This document shows, piece by piece, positions 1-5,841 of a stretch of 9,680 nt of DNA. Numbering within the stretch: position 1 is the stretch's first letter; each line of letters starts with the position of its first letter. This stretch comes from Deltaproteobacteria bacterium (GTDB taxonomy: Bacteria > Desulfobacterota > Desulfobacteria > Desulfobacterales > UBA11574). The stretch spans positions 1 through 9,680 of the forward strand of contig JAFDCA010000642.1 of NCBI GenBank assembly GCA_019313025.1, read 5' to 3'. Under the pieces are notes generated by a model, which made no database searches, was not told the DNA's origin, and worked only from the letters and a program-made list of their open reading frames with translations. A program made the position numbers and the translations under genes.

Positions 1-1106
1 ATCTGGCCTCGAAGGAAATGCAGCCAGTGTGGATTGATGTGAAAAACGAAGAGAACGATCCCTACTGGTTACTTCCGTCGGGTCTAGACCCGGCTTATTT
101 CTCCGCATCCGAGGCGGCATATGCATTTCGTTCTTTGTCATCAAGCGAAATTACCCAGGCTGTTTATAAACGATTTCAGAACCTTCAGTTCAGAAATCCC
201 ATTCTTCCGAGAAACTCCGCAACCGGTTTTATTGTTGTCAATCGCGATGAGGGCTTCAAAGCCCTTGACGTCGATCTTATCTCACGGGCTAAAGTCAGGA
301 GTTTTACTTACATCATCCCAGACCCATCATTCAAAGGAGACTTTACGCTTGTCGATTTTTATTCTCTTTACGACAATAAGCAGATCATAGAAATAAAGGA
401 AGAAGAAGTGCTACGTTCAGAGATCGAAAAGCTTCCTTGTTGTACCACCAGCAAAGATGGTTCCGGGAAGGGTGATCCTCTGAACCTGGTGCTCGTTGGC
501 GACAGAAACGACATCTTTCCGGCGTTTATCCGCCGCGGCTGGCACGGTACGGAAATCATTTGGTCAAAGGCCATTTGGCGCACCTTAAAATCCTTTTTCA
601 AAGGGTCTCGATACCGTTACTCACCTGTAAGCCCGCTTTACGTATATGGTAGACGCCAAGATCTGGCTGCTCAAAAGTCCCGCGGCACCATTCACCAACG
701 TAACCACCTGCGTCTATGGCTAACACCCCTTCGCTTTCGGGGCAAAACGGTTTGGTTGGGTCAGATCAGCCGTGACATCGGCGTAAAATTCACCCTCAAG
801 TCCAAGACCATATCGACGCATGTGATCAGCCCCGATGTAGACGAAGCAAGACGGTATCTCGTTGAGGATCTGGCGTACTCCCAGGCACTTGCAAGAATCG
901 GTTTCGTCAAGGGGGTCGGAGAGGCGAGAAAAGATGCACCACGATTTAACCTTGGGGGAGATCCTTACTTTACTGACGGGCTGCGAGCGGTGATGTTCTT
1001 CGAGCCGAGGCCACGGACCCTTGGTGAACTGGATATCATCGGTTACTGGGAGATACCAACACGCGTGAGAACAAGCAAAAAGAGTCTGTTTGATGAATCA
1101 AAATAA
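1..1106 (+). CDS. LssY C-terminal-domain-type protein, 5'-truncated by the window edge
   Basis: The frame is open from base 3. The ATG at 18 is probably internal, because residues before it still align with the downstream paralogue, where the same place lies about 75 residues into the protein. Roughly the first 75 residues and any signal peptide are therefore missing. Visible landmarks in order, numbered from that ATG, are a QPVW/LDPAYF N-terminal block, a vicinal CC pair at 141-142 (LPCCTTSKDG), a PLNLVLVGD strand, FIRRGW, PVSPLYVYGRRQDLA, HLRLWLT, VWLGQISRDIG and a SPDVDEARRYLVEDL segment. This order resembles the LssY_C family, named after LssY of the Legionella lss secretion locus; its biochemical role is unknown. 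Recognition is from memory of motifs, not a search. The stop lies 76 bases before the preferred start of the paralogue, which suggests co-transcription. Position in the cell is probably the envelope, inferred from the paralogue's lipobox. Confidence 0.75.
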   Translation, partial: LASKEMQPVWIDVKNEENDPYWLLPSGLDPAYFSASEAAYAFRSLSSSEITQAVYKRFQNLQFRNPILPRNSATGFIVVNRDEGFKALDVDLISRAKVRSFTYIIPDPSFKGDFTLVDFYSLYDNKQIIEIKEEEVLRSEIEKLPCCTTSKDGSGKGDPLNLVLVGDRNDIFPAFIRRGWHGTEIIWSKAIWRTLKSFFKGSRYRYSPVSPLYVYGRRQDLAAQKSRGTIHQRNHLRLWLTPLRFRGKTVWLGQISRDIGVKFTLKSKTISTHVISPDVDEARRYLVEDLAYSQALARIGFVKGVGEARKDAPRFNLGGDPYFTDGLRAVMFFEPRPRTLGELDIIGYWEIPTRVRTSKKSLFDESK

Positions 1107-1182
1107 ATCAAGAACAAAGAGATCCGGAAACTGCCGCAACGCAAATGAATTTTTTGCATACTCTACCACCAGGAAATTTAGA

Positions 1183-2421
1183 ATGGCACCGGTATGGTTG
1201 TATATCCGTATCATCATTGTTATGTGTCTTGTTATGATCATGGTCAGCTGCGCTTCAAACTTTCAGAAACCAACTCCTTTTGATAATACGGGTTTTCGAA
1301 ATCGAGCCAAGACAATTGCTGAAGACGGCATCCGCATTTCTGCTACAGTCCCAAATCTGAAGGAAAGTCGGGCCATATTCTGCATCGATCTTGAAAAAAA
1401 AGGTGTCCAGCCCCTTTGGCTTGAAATTGAAAACAACACGGACCGACAAATTTATTTCCTGCCGACGGGTTTGGATCCCGAGTATTTTACTCCACGTGAG
1501 GTATCCTTTGGGTATCATAGATTGTTTTCCAAAACCGCCAATAGGCAGATCGACGAGCACATCGATAGTTTGGGCTTTCGAAATTTAATCAATCCACACT
1601 CGACGTCCTCGGGCTTTGTTTTTACGAACCCGGACGAGGAGAGCAAGTTGGTCACCTTGGATCTCATTGGCCGGGAGTGGACTAAGTCCTTCACTCTTAT
1701 TGTGCCTACTCAGAATACCAGCTTTACGGAGGACCATTATGAACGTATATTAAGAATGATCGTTTCGTCCGAATTGATTGAAGCTAAAGACGAATCGCAG
1801 TTGCGCGAATTGCTCGAAAAACTGCCATGTTGTACATCGAGCAAAGACGGTGTTCAAAGCGAGCCCCTCAACATCGTGATAATCGGAAAGATTCAGGACA
1901 TTTCACCCGCCTTCGCGCGACGCAATTACCGCTACACGCCGGTTTCCCCCAGATATGTTTTTCAGCGACCCCAGGATATCTCGGTTAGCAAGCGAGATCG
2001 GTGGGTCGCAGCACAACCGCATGTTCTGCGTGCCTGGCTGACAAAGATCCGCTATCGAAACAAGCCTGTCTGGATTGGTCAAGTGAGCACTCCGCTTGGT
2101 GGGCGTTTTGCCCACGCAACTGCGGAAGGTAATGACGCGTACATAGAACCTTTTGTGGATGAGGCCCGAAACGATCTGATTCAGGATATTATCTACTCAC
2201 AGTCCCTCGTAAAATTGGGTTTTGTTAAAGGCGTGGGACGTGTCATGGCATCGACCCCTCGAAAGATATCCGGCGGTGCAACCTATCACACCGACGGGCT
2301 TCGGGCCGTTCTCATGTTCGAGAGGCGGCCGGTTTCACTCTCGGAAATTGAGTTTTTAGGGTGGGAGCGGCTTGTCGATCACTACAGGCAACAATTCGAT
2401 GGTGTTGAATCAGAAAAATAG
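1183..2421 (+). CDS. LssY C-terminal-domain-type lipoprotein, paralogue of the upstream gene
   Basis: Start choice: the ATG at 1183 has AGGA at 1171-1174 with an 8-base gap, and gives a 22-residue lipoprotein signal (hydrophobic IIIVMCLVMIMV, then VSC with the lipidated Cys at 23). The frame also opens at TTG 1090 and ATG 1093, overlapping the upstream stop. Those starts would give an unusually long, basic 52-53-residue leader and have weak ribosome sites. From 1183 the protein is 412 residues. It shares the block order of its neighbour: QPLW, LDPEYF, the CC pair at 216-217 (LPCCTSSKDG), PLNIVIIG, YRYTPVSPRYVF, WIGQVS, FVDEARNDL, GFVKGVG and HTDGLRAVLMFE. A 24-residue block containing the GW motif of the neighbour is cleanly absent between FARR and NYRYTPVSP. 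The role is probably an envelope lipoprotein of unknown function. The tandem arrangement points to duplication followed by divergence. Confidence 0.8.
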   Translation: MAPVWLYIRIIIVMCLVMIMVSCASNFQKPTPFDNTGFRNRAKTIAEDGIRISATVPNLKESRAIFCIDLEKKGVQPLWLEIENNTDRQIYFLPTGLDPEYFTPREVSFGYHRLFSKTANRQIDEHIDSLGFRNLINPHSTSSGFVFTNPDEESKLVTLDLIGREWTKSFTLIVPTQNTSFTEDHYERILRMIVSSELIEAKDESQLRELLEKLPCCTSSKDGVQSEPLNIVIIGKIQDISPAFARRNYRYTPVSPRYVFQRPQDISVSKRDRWVAAQPHVLRAWLTKIRYRNKPVWIGQVSTPLGGRFAHATAEGNDAYIEPFVDEARNDLIQDIIYSQSLVKLGFVKGVGRVMASTPRKISGGATYHTDGLRAVLMFERRPVSLSEIEFLGWERLVDHYRQQFDGVESEK

Positions 2422-2428
2422 TCCATGA

Positions 2429-2504
2429 GCTGATAAGACCCACTGAGAAAATAGATAATTCTGCTGTAAAAGGCGAATTCCTATATTGGGTTCAGCTTAT
2501 CGGC
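2429..2504 (+). other. Long bulged stem-loop just downstream of the lipoprotein gene
   Basis: Left arm GCTGATAAGACCCA (2429-2442) pairs with TGGGT (2487-2491) and CTTATCGGC (2496-2504), leaving a 4-base bulge (tcag) and one G-T wobble. That is 14 base pairs around a 44-base loop, starting 8 bases after the stop. There is no clean T-run after it, so it is a poor intrinsic terminator. It could be a 3'-end stabilising structure or a small-RNA-like element. Confidence 0.4.
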
Positions 2505-2764
2505 CTTCAAGCTTTTGATACTTAATAATAACGATTATAACTGGACGTTAAAATAAATTTGATGTCTTTCAACTACTTAAATTTAAATAATATTGAGATA
2601 CCATATTTAGGATATCTAAGGAGAATTGCTCATTAACTTTTTATGACAGTTTGCCATACAATCATTTTTTATGCATACCAATCTTATTGTGATATCATCA
2701 ATTCCAATCGGACAGGTAAACGTTTGATACCCATTTCCATATTACGAAATGCAAGGTTGTCGGG

Positions 2765-2800
2765 AATTATCCTGCTGGCAGCTTGATAATTTTATGTTTT
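2765..2800 (+). terminator. Possible intrinsic terminator between convergent genes
   Basis: AATTATC (2765-2771) pairs with GATAATT (2785-2791). Short CTG/CAG pairing is possible inside the loop, and the T-rich stretch tttatgtttt follows. The polarity fits plus-strand transcripts from the lipoprotein genes, but the stem is AT-rich and lies about 345 bases from the stop. On the minus strand no T-run follows. Confidence 0.35.
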
Positions 2801-2826
2801 AATCTTGGTCAATACATTTAATTAAA

Positions 2827-3309
2827 TCAGCCTTTACCATCCACAAATAAAGATTCAGACAGTACCTCATTCAGACGCCGTGCATGGTTCTCTTCTTCTT
2901 GAATGATGGCATGCAATTGTTCCAGAGTTTTTTGGTCCTCGATCAGGGGCTGAAGCATTTTGTAAAACAGCACCGTATCATCTTCAAACTCCCTGACCAG
3001 ATCGATCAGCTCTTCGACCGTCTCCATGCTTGAAAAATCAGCATCCTCAAGGACAAAACTATGTACACCAACGGCATTCTGGAGCAACGCCCGGCCCATT
3101 TTTGCCTGTTCCGGAAAATCCCCGCCAACGGGCATCGCGTCAATCAGCGCCTCAAACCATTTTGCATGCTGGGCTTCTTCATCAGCCAGCCATTGCAGCA
3201 AGGAGCGCAGTAAAGGATCTTTCATTTTTTTTGCTGCACTTCTATAGACACTTTCACCGTTTTGTTCGATCTGAACAGCGATGTCCACAATATCCCTTAA
3301 TGAAAACAT
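2827..3309 (-). CDS. Ferritin-like / rubrerythrin-domain di-iron protein
   Basis: This 160-residue cytosolic protein matches the four-helix ferritin-like fold. The di-iron ligand pattern of rubrerythrins is readable: E15 (seven residues before Y22) in helix A, E45-A-Q-H48 in helix B, E109 (seven residues before Y116) in helix C and E139-N-H142 in helix D. There is no C-terminal or N-terminal rubredoxin CxxC pair, so this is the bare ferritin-like domain, not a full rubrerythrin. Family members bind two irons and often reduce peroxide or handle iron in anaerobes; the exact activity here is not shown by the sequence. The ATG has AAGGTG five bases upstream (3315-3320). The gene follows the CxxC protein gene by 61 bases on the same strand, so the two are probably co-transcribed. 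Confidence 0.85.
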   Translation of the reverse strand: MFSLRDIVDIAVQIEQNGESVYRSAAKKMKDPLLRSLLQWLADEEAQHAKWFEALIDAMPVGGDFPEQAKMGRALLQNAVGVHSFVLEDADFSSMETVEELIDLVREFEDDTVLFYKMLQPLIEDQKTLEQLHAIIQEEENHARRLNEVLSESLFVDGKG

Positions 3310-3370
3310 ACCGTCACCTTGTTGTTATCTTGTAGGATCTGAAAACGTGTATGAGGAATCCTCGATTTTG

Positions 3371-3766
3371 TTAACGCTCAAGGATAATGATTAAAGGTAT
3401 CACATGTATTTCATTGGACACTTCCTGGGTAGGCCCAAGCTGCCAGTCAGTGCAACGGCCTCTGCCGTCAAGAAGTGCGTCGATGTTTTGAACAAGACCT
3501 TTTATGTTGATGATCGGATGACGGGTAAAGACCTCGGGCAGGCCATAGGTGAGACTGCAGGTGATACATTTTCCGGGTCGCTGGGTCAGACGCAGCATGA
3601 ACTCAAGCCGATTTTTCCGAGAACCGATGAATTCGAGACGGATGTCGTAAGCACCTTCTTCGGTATCTCCGTATAGGGCATCAAAAAACTGGTCTGATCG
3701 GTCTTCCGGAAATAGCTGTTTCAAAACATCCGGTGTAAAAAGCTTGTCAAAACCCTTGTATTCCAT
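3371..3766 (-). CDS. Conserved protein of unknown function with CxxC motif
   Basis: This is a 131-residue soluble protein with no signal peptide or membrane segment. The frame also opens at GTG 3778, but that GTG lies inside the GAGGTG ribosome site that sits nine bases before the ATG at 3766, so the ATG is preferred. Visible features are a YDIRLEF strand near 40-46, RPGKCITC (Cys 67 and 70), TYGLPEVFTRHPIINIKG (73-90) and a lone Cys105 followed by W108. His83 and His121 could join the cysteines in metal binding, which is inference. I recognise the central block as one that recurs in deltaproteobacterial proteins without assigned function; some database entries of this type may carry a meaningless eukaryotic homeobox name, which should be ignored. 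It sits first in a likely operon with the ferritin-like gene. Confidence 0.75.
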   Translation of the reverse strand: MEYKGFDKLFTPDVLKQLFPEDRSDQFFDALYGDTEEGAYDIRLEFIGSRKNRLEFMLRLTQRPGKCITCSLTYGLPEVFTRHPIINIKGLVQNIDALLDGRGRCTDWQLGPTQEVSNEIHVIPLIIILER

Positions 3767-3803
3767 GATTTCTAACACCTCGCCGTATGTTAATCATTAC
3801 AGT

Positions 3804-3832
3804 ACCATACTTTTTCTTTAAATATCCGTCAA
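3804..3832 (-). promoter_or_regulatory. Sigma-70-type promoter for the CxxC / ferritin-like pair
   Basis: On the minus strand TTGACG (3832-3827, five of six matches to the -35 consensus) is followed by a 17-base AT-rich spacer and TATGGT (3809-3804, four of six). The expected transcript start near 3797 gives a leader of about 30 bases to the ATG at 3766. Confidence 0.5.
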
Positions 3833-4210
3833 CACCTTTCGATTAGGTACAGGATTTTGCCAAACCTTTAGTTTTTTCTATTTTTTCGCCTTTTCACTTG
3901 AACCCCTGACCCCCTGAATACTTCAATCCATTTAGAATCAACAATCTTTTTGGAGATAATTGTTATTTTACACCGATGTCTTTAAACCAAATTAGAGGAT
4001 CATTTGAGGTGTTTTTAAGTATCAGGCATCAAGTTAATTTCATTCATTTTTTTTGTTGATCAAGCGGTTAAACCTACCATCAATACCAGAATTAGCAAAC
4101 TTTGGCAGACGATTTTATATGGGCTCAAAAACCGACATATAGAATTGACGGTATCGTACATTGCACCTCCCCCTCATTGATATTTTTTTAAAGGAAATTA
4201 TAATTATATC

Positions 4211-4239
4211 TTGTCTATGACGTATTTAAATATTATAAA
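4211..4239 (+). promoter_or_regulatory. Candidate promoter for the small lipoprotein gene
   Basis: TTGTCT (4211-4216) and TATAAA (4234-4239) are separated by 17 bases, with four and five of six consensus matches. The predicted start would leave a leader of about 85 bases before the ATG at 4333. The background is very AT-rich, so chance matches are likely. Confidence 0.35.
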
Positions 4240-4332
4240 AATAAATCGTTTTCATAAAAAATACATGCCAAAACAATAAACGTACGAAGCTTGAGTTTAA
4301 TAAATAACATCATCTAGCAACAGGAGGAAAAA

Positions 4333-4647
4333 ATGAAACACAAAATTTTAACAACCCTATTGGCGATATTCTTTTTAGTCGGGATTGTGGGTTGCGGCGG
4401 CTATTATATGGTCAAAGACCCTGCCAGCGGAAACTCTTATTACACAACGAAAATTAAAGAAGAAAGGGGCGGCGCGATAAAGTTCGAAGATAAGAAGACC
4501 GAAACCAGCGTGACGTTACAGAACTCCGAAATCAAAAAGATTTCCAAAAAAGAATTTAAAAGCGCCCTTGAAGCCAAAGAGGCCCCTGAAATGGAAAAAG
4601 CTACTGAAGCTAAAGAGGCTACTGAAACCAAACCAGCCGCAGAATAA
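4333..4647 (+). CDS. Small lipoprotein with charged low-complexity tail
   Basis: This 104-residue protein has a textbook lipoprotein signal: MKHK, a hydrophobic LLAIFFLVGI stretch and the lipobox IVGC, giving lipidated Cys21. The ATG is preceded by a strong AGGAGG (4322-4327) five bases upstream. Residues 24-58 (YYMVKDPASGNSYYTTK onwards, ending near KISKKEF) look like a short beta-rich domain and recall small YgdI/YgdR-type lipoproteins with an SH3-like fold; this is a pattern impression only. The tail from about residue 75 is a Lys/Glu/Ala/Thr-rich repeat (EAKEAPE, then EAKEATE) that probably forms an extended or helical linker. The role is unknown; outer-membrane or periplasmic anchoring is inferred. 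It is a single-gene unit with its own candidate promoter and terminator. Confidence 0.85.
   Translation: MKHKILTTLLAIFFLVGIVGCGGYYMVKDPASGNSYYTTKIKEERGGAIKFEDKKTETSVTLQNSEIKKISKKEFKSALEAKEAPEMEKATEAKEATETKPAAE
4570..4629 (+). repeat. Two-copy in-frame direct repeat in the lipoprotein tail
   Basis: A unit encoding EAKEA-x-E starts at 4570 (gaagccaaagaggcccctga) and again at 4606 (gaagctaaagaggctactga), 36 bases apart. The copies differ mainly at third codon positions. This fits an old in-frame duplication under selection for amino-acid composition. Confidence 0.6.
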
Positions 4648-4712
4648 GACACTTTGCAGAACTCGTCAAATGCTTTTGAGTGAAATCTGCACCCTAATCA
4701 ATATCATTTCAT

Positions 4713-4760
4713 CGCCGAAGGTTTAGCAGTCCTGGTTAAGCCTTCAGCGATTCTTTGTTG
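4713..4760 (+). terminator. Intrinsic terminator after the small lipoprotein gene
   Basis: CGCCGAAGGTTTAGC (4713-4727) pairs with GTTAAGCCTTCAGCG (4735-4749): 15 positions with one mismatch and two wobbles around a 7-base loop. The T-rich stretch attctttgttg follows. The orientation fits the plus-strand lipoprotein 66 bases upstream, and it separates that gene from the convergent sixA-like gene. Confidence 0.65.
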
Positions 4761-4770
4761 AACAAGACAG

Positions 4771-4795
4771 ATATCGGCCCATGCTTACCCGATAT
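4771..4795 (-). terminator. Weak hairpin overlapping the end of the sixA-like gene
   Basis: A perfect 7-base dyad, ATATCGG (4771-4777) with CCGATAT (4789-4795), spans the stop codon of the minus-strand gene. Read on the minus strand it is followed by ctgtcttgttc, which is only moderately T-rich. It may act as a terminator for sixA. Confidence 0.3.
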
Positions 4796-5246
4796 GGGGC
4801 ATAAGCGCCCACTTGATCACCCAGGACCCTGTGCCCGTGTCTTTATCCAGACAGACGATTCCGCTGTTTTGGAATTTAAATACCGGTTTTTCTATGGACC
4901 CTGTAATCAAATAGGCAGCAAGTCTTTCCATGAACGGCAGGTGCCCCACCAGCATTTCACCTTCTGTGGAATCAATGGTATCGGCAAAGACAATAACATC
5001 ATCTAAAGGATTTAGCCCGCTGCGCTCATGAATCCCGCCCGAGGTTTTCAAGGCTGCTTCAAAGATTTCAGCGGTCTGACGTGCTCGGGTCTTTCCGCTG
5101 TGGATGATCTCTGACACAGGGACCGCATATCCTTTGGCAACCTGGGCAATGCGTTCGGTTTCCTCAACTCCCTCTTGAGAAAGACCCTTTTTGGGATCTT
5201 TGTCCTTCGGCAGGCTTTTGCCGTGCTGGACAAGATACAGTGCCAT
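4785..5246 (-). CDS. sixA: SixA-like phosphohistidine phosphatase (histidine phosphatase superfamily)
   Basis: This 153-residue cytosolic protein matches the short SixA branch of the histidine phosphatase superfamily, which removes phosphate from phosphohistidine in proteins. Landmarks are LVQHGKS with the nucleophile His8, LSQEG (22-26), the SGKTRARQT block (50-58) with Arg54 at the conserved place, and VGHLPFM with the second catalytic His102. The usual first-motif Arg (RHG) is Gln7 here. I recall similar QHG variants in archaeal and deltaproteobacterial homologues, so activity is not ruled out. The length equals that of E. coli SixA to within a few residues. The ATG follows a strong GAGGAGGG site about five bases upstream. 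Upstream lies a 100-bp interrupted palindrome; no clear promoter is visible. Its physiological target is not shown. Confidence 0.85.
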   Translation of the reverse strand: MALYLVQHGKSLPKDKDPKKGLSQEGVEETERIAQVAKGYAVPVSEIIHSGKTRARQTAEIFEAALKTSGGIHERSGLNPLDDVIVFADTIDSTEGEMLVGHLPFMERLAAYLITGSIEKPVFKFQNSGIVCLDKDTGTGSWVIKWALMPHIG

Positions 5247-5279
5247 GGCACCCTCCTCAAGACCTTAGCAACATCCACC

Positions 5280-5379
5280 TTTTTGCCCGATTTCTGCGTT
5301 AGGCTCAAATTTTAATCCTCAAAATACTCAATGCATGTCTGCGGTTAAAATTTTCGCCTTCCTTGAACTTGAACAAAAA
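5280..5379. repeat. 100-bp interrupted palindrome upstream of sixA
   Basis: Nested arms pair symmetrically: TTTTTG (5280-5285) with CAAAAA (5374-5379), AGGC (5301-5304) with GCCT (5356-5359), and AAATTTTAA (5307-5315) with TTAAAATTT (5345-5353). The spacer between the inner arms is 29 bases and includes ATGCAT. The layout suggests a dispersed palindromic repeat or a leader structure. No second copy is present in this window. Confidence 0.5.
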
Positions 5380-5683
5380 TGAGCATTTTTTAAAGGTCTC
5401 ATTTTGTCAATCAGTTAAAAGGTTGGGAAGTTTCGCTTGTAATAACCTGTTTATTAGCTTGCGGCTCCGCTTCCAGGCCAATGGAAAGAGCGGAATGGAT
5501 CATCTTTTTTTAAAAAGCGTATACTGTTTGAGTGGTTTAATGATCGTTAGAAAGAATAGACGTCTACCGAAACACATCAACAGTAAGAAAGTATTTTTTC
5601 AAGTCGAGTCAATTATTTATATATTGATTTCTGTTTTTTCTTTACGATCCTTTAACCACGAGTTTACACGGTTTGACCGGCAT

Positions 5684-5726
5684 GCTCCCCGTAAGCCCTG
5701 TCCTTTAGGACGGGGCCAAGGGGAGC
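5684..5726 (+). repeat. GC-rich stem-loop, possible IS200/IS605-type end remnant
   Basis: Outer arms GCTCCCC (5684-5690) and GGGGAGC (5720-5726) enclose inner arms GCCCTGTCC (5695-5703) and GGACGGGGC (5708-5716) around a TTTA loop. This gives 16 pairs with one small internal loop. The one imperfect inner pair is a G-T wobble on the plus strand and would be an A-C mismatch on the minus strand. The GTCC-TTTA-GGAC core recalls hairpins at the right end of IS200/IS605-type elements. No tnpA or tnpB is present. Confidence 0.4.
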
Positions 5727-5754
5727 TATATTTAATAAACTGAGATCCTTACCG

Positions 5755-5787
5755 GGAAGCTCCGCCCTTTTGGGCAGGGAGGCTTCC
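5755..5787. repeat. Second GC-rich hairpin downstream of ppdK
   Basis: GGAAGC (5755-5760) pairs with GCTTCC (5782-5787), with inner TCC pairing and a perfect GCCC-TTTT-GGGC tip (5764-5775), leaving small bulges. It lies 55 bases past the ppdK stop. Read on the minus strand the T-run precedes the hairpin instead of following it, so it is not a standard terminator for ppdK. Confidence 0.4.
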
Positions 5788-5841
5788 AAAAAAGCATTAT
5801 CCATGGAGCAATTTTAAAAATAATACACCATGACGCCAGAA

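Larger units (their letters stand above)
2422..2826. other. AT-rich convergent intergenic region
   Basis: This is the gap between the plus-strand lipoprotein gene and the minus-strand ferritin-like gene. I see no credible reading frame. It holds a long bulged stem-loop directly after the lipoprotein stop and a terminator-like hairpin near its right side; the rest is AT-rich without recognisable signal. Confidence 0.7.
3767..4332. other. AT-rich divergent intergenic region
   Basis: The gap lies between the minus-strand operon and the plus-strand small lipoprotein gene. It contains the two outward-facing promoter candidates listed separately, a C-rich tandem motif (CCCCTGA then CCCCCTGA near 3903-3918), and a weak AACAAT/ATTGTT dyad (3940-3945 with 3959-3964). 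No open frame looks coding, and I see no RNA gene. Confidence 0.65.
5247..5841. other. Non-coding region with palindromes between the sixA-like gene and ppdK
   Basis: This 595-base gap separates two genes on the same strand, too far and too structured for a simple operon. It holds a 100-bp interrupted palindrome, a weaker hairpin CCGCTTCCA/TGGA..AGCGG (5467-5493) with a T-run 10 bases later, and two GC-rich hairpins near ppdK. The open frame 5363-5743 does not look coding. Confidence 0.65.

Noticed and set aside
1090..1182. Possible frameshifted or read-through fusion of the two LssY_C-type genes
   Set aside because: The first protein ends in a normal C-terminus and the second has its own lipoprotein signal, so they are two separate genes.
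5363..5743. 126-residue plus-strand open frame between the sixA-like gene and ppdK
   Set aside because: It begins inside the palindrome, starts at TTG, runs through two hairpins, has no ribosome site and no family-like motif.
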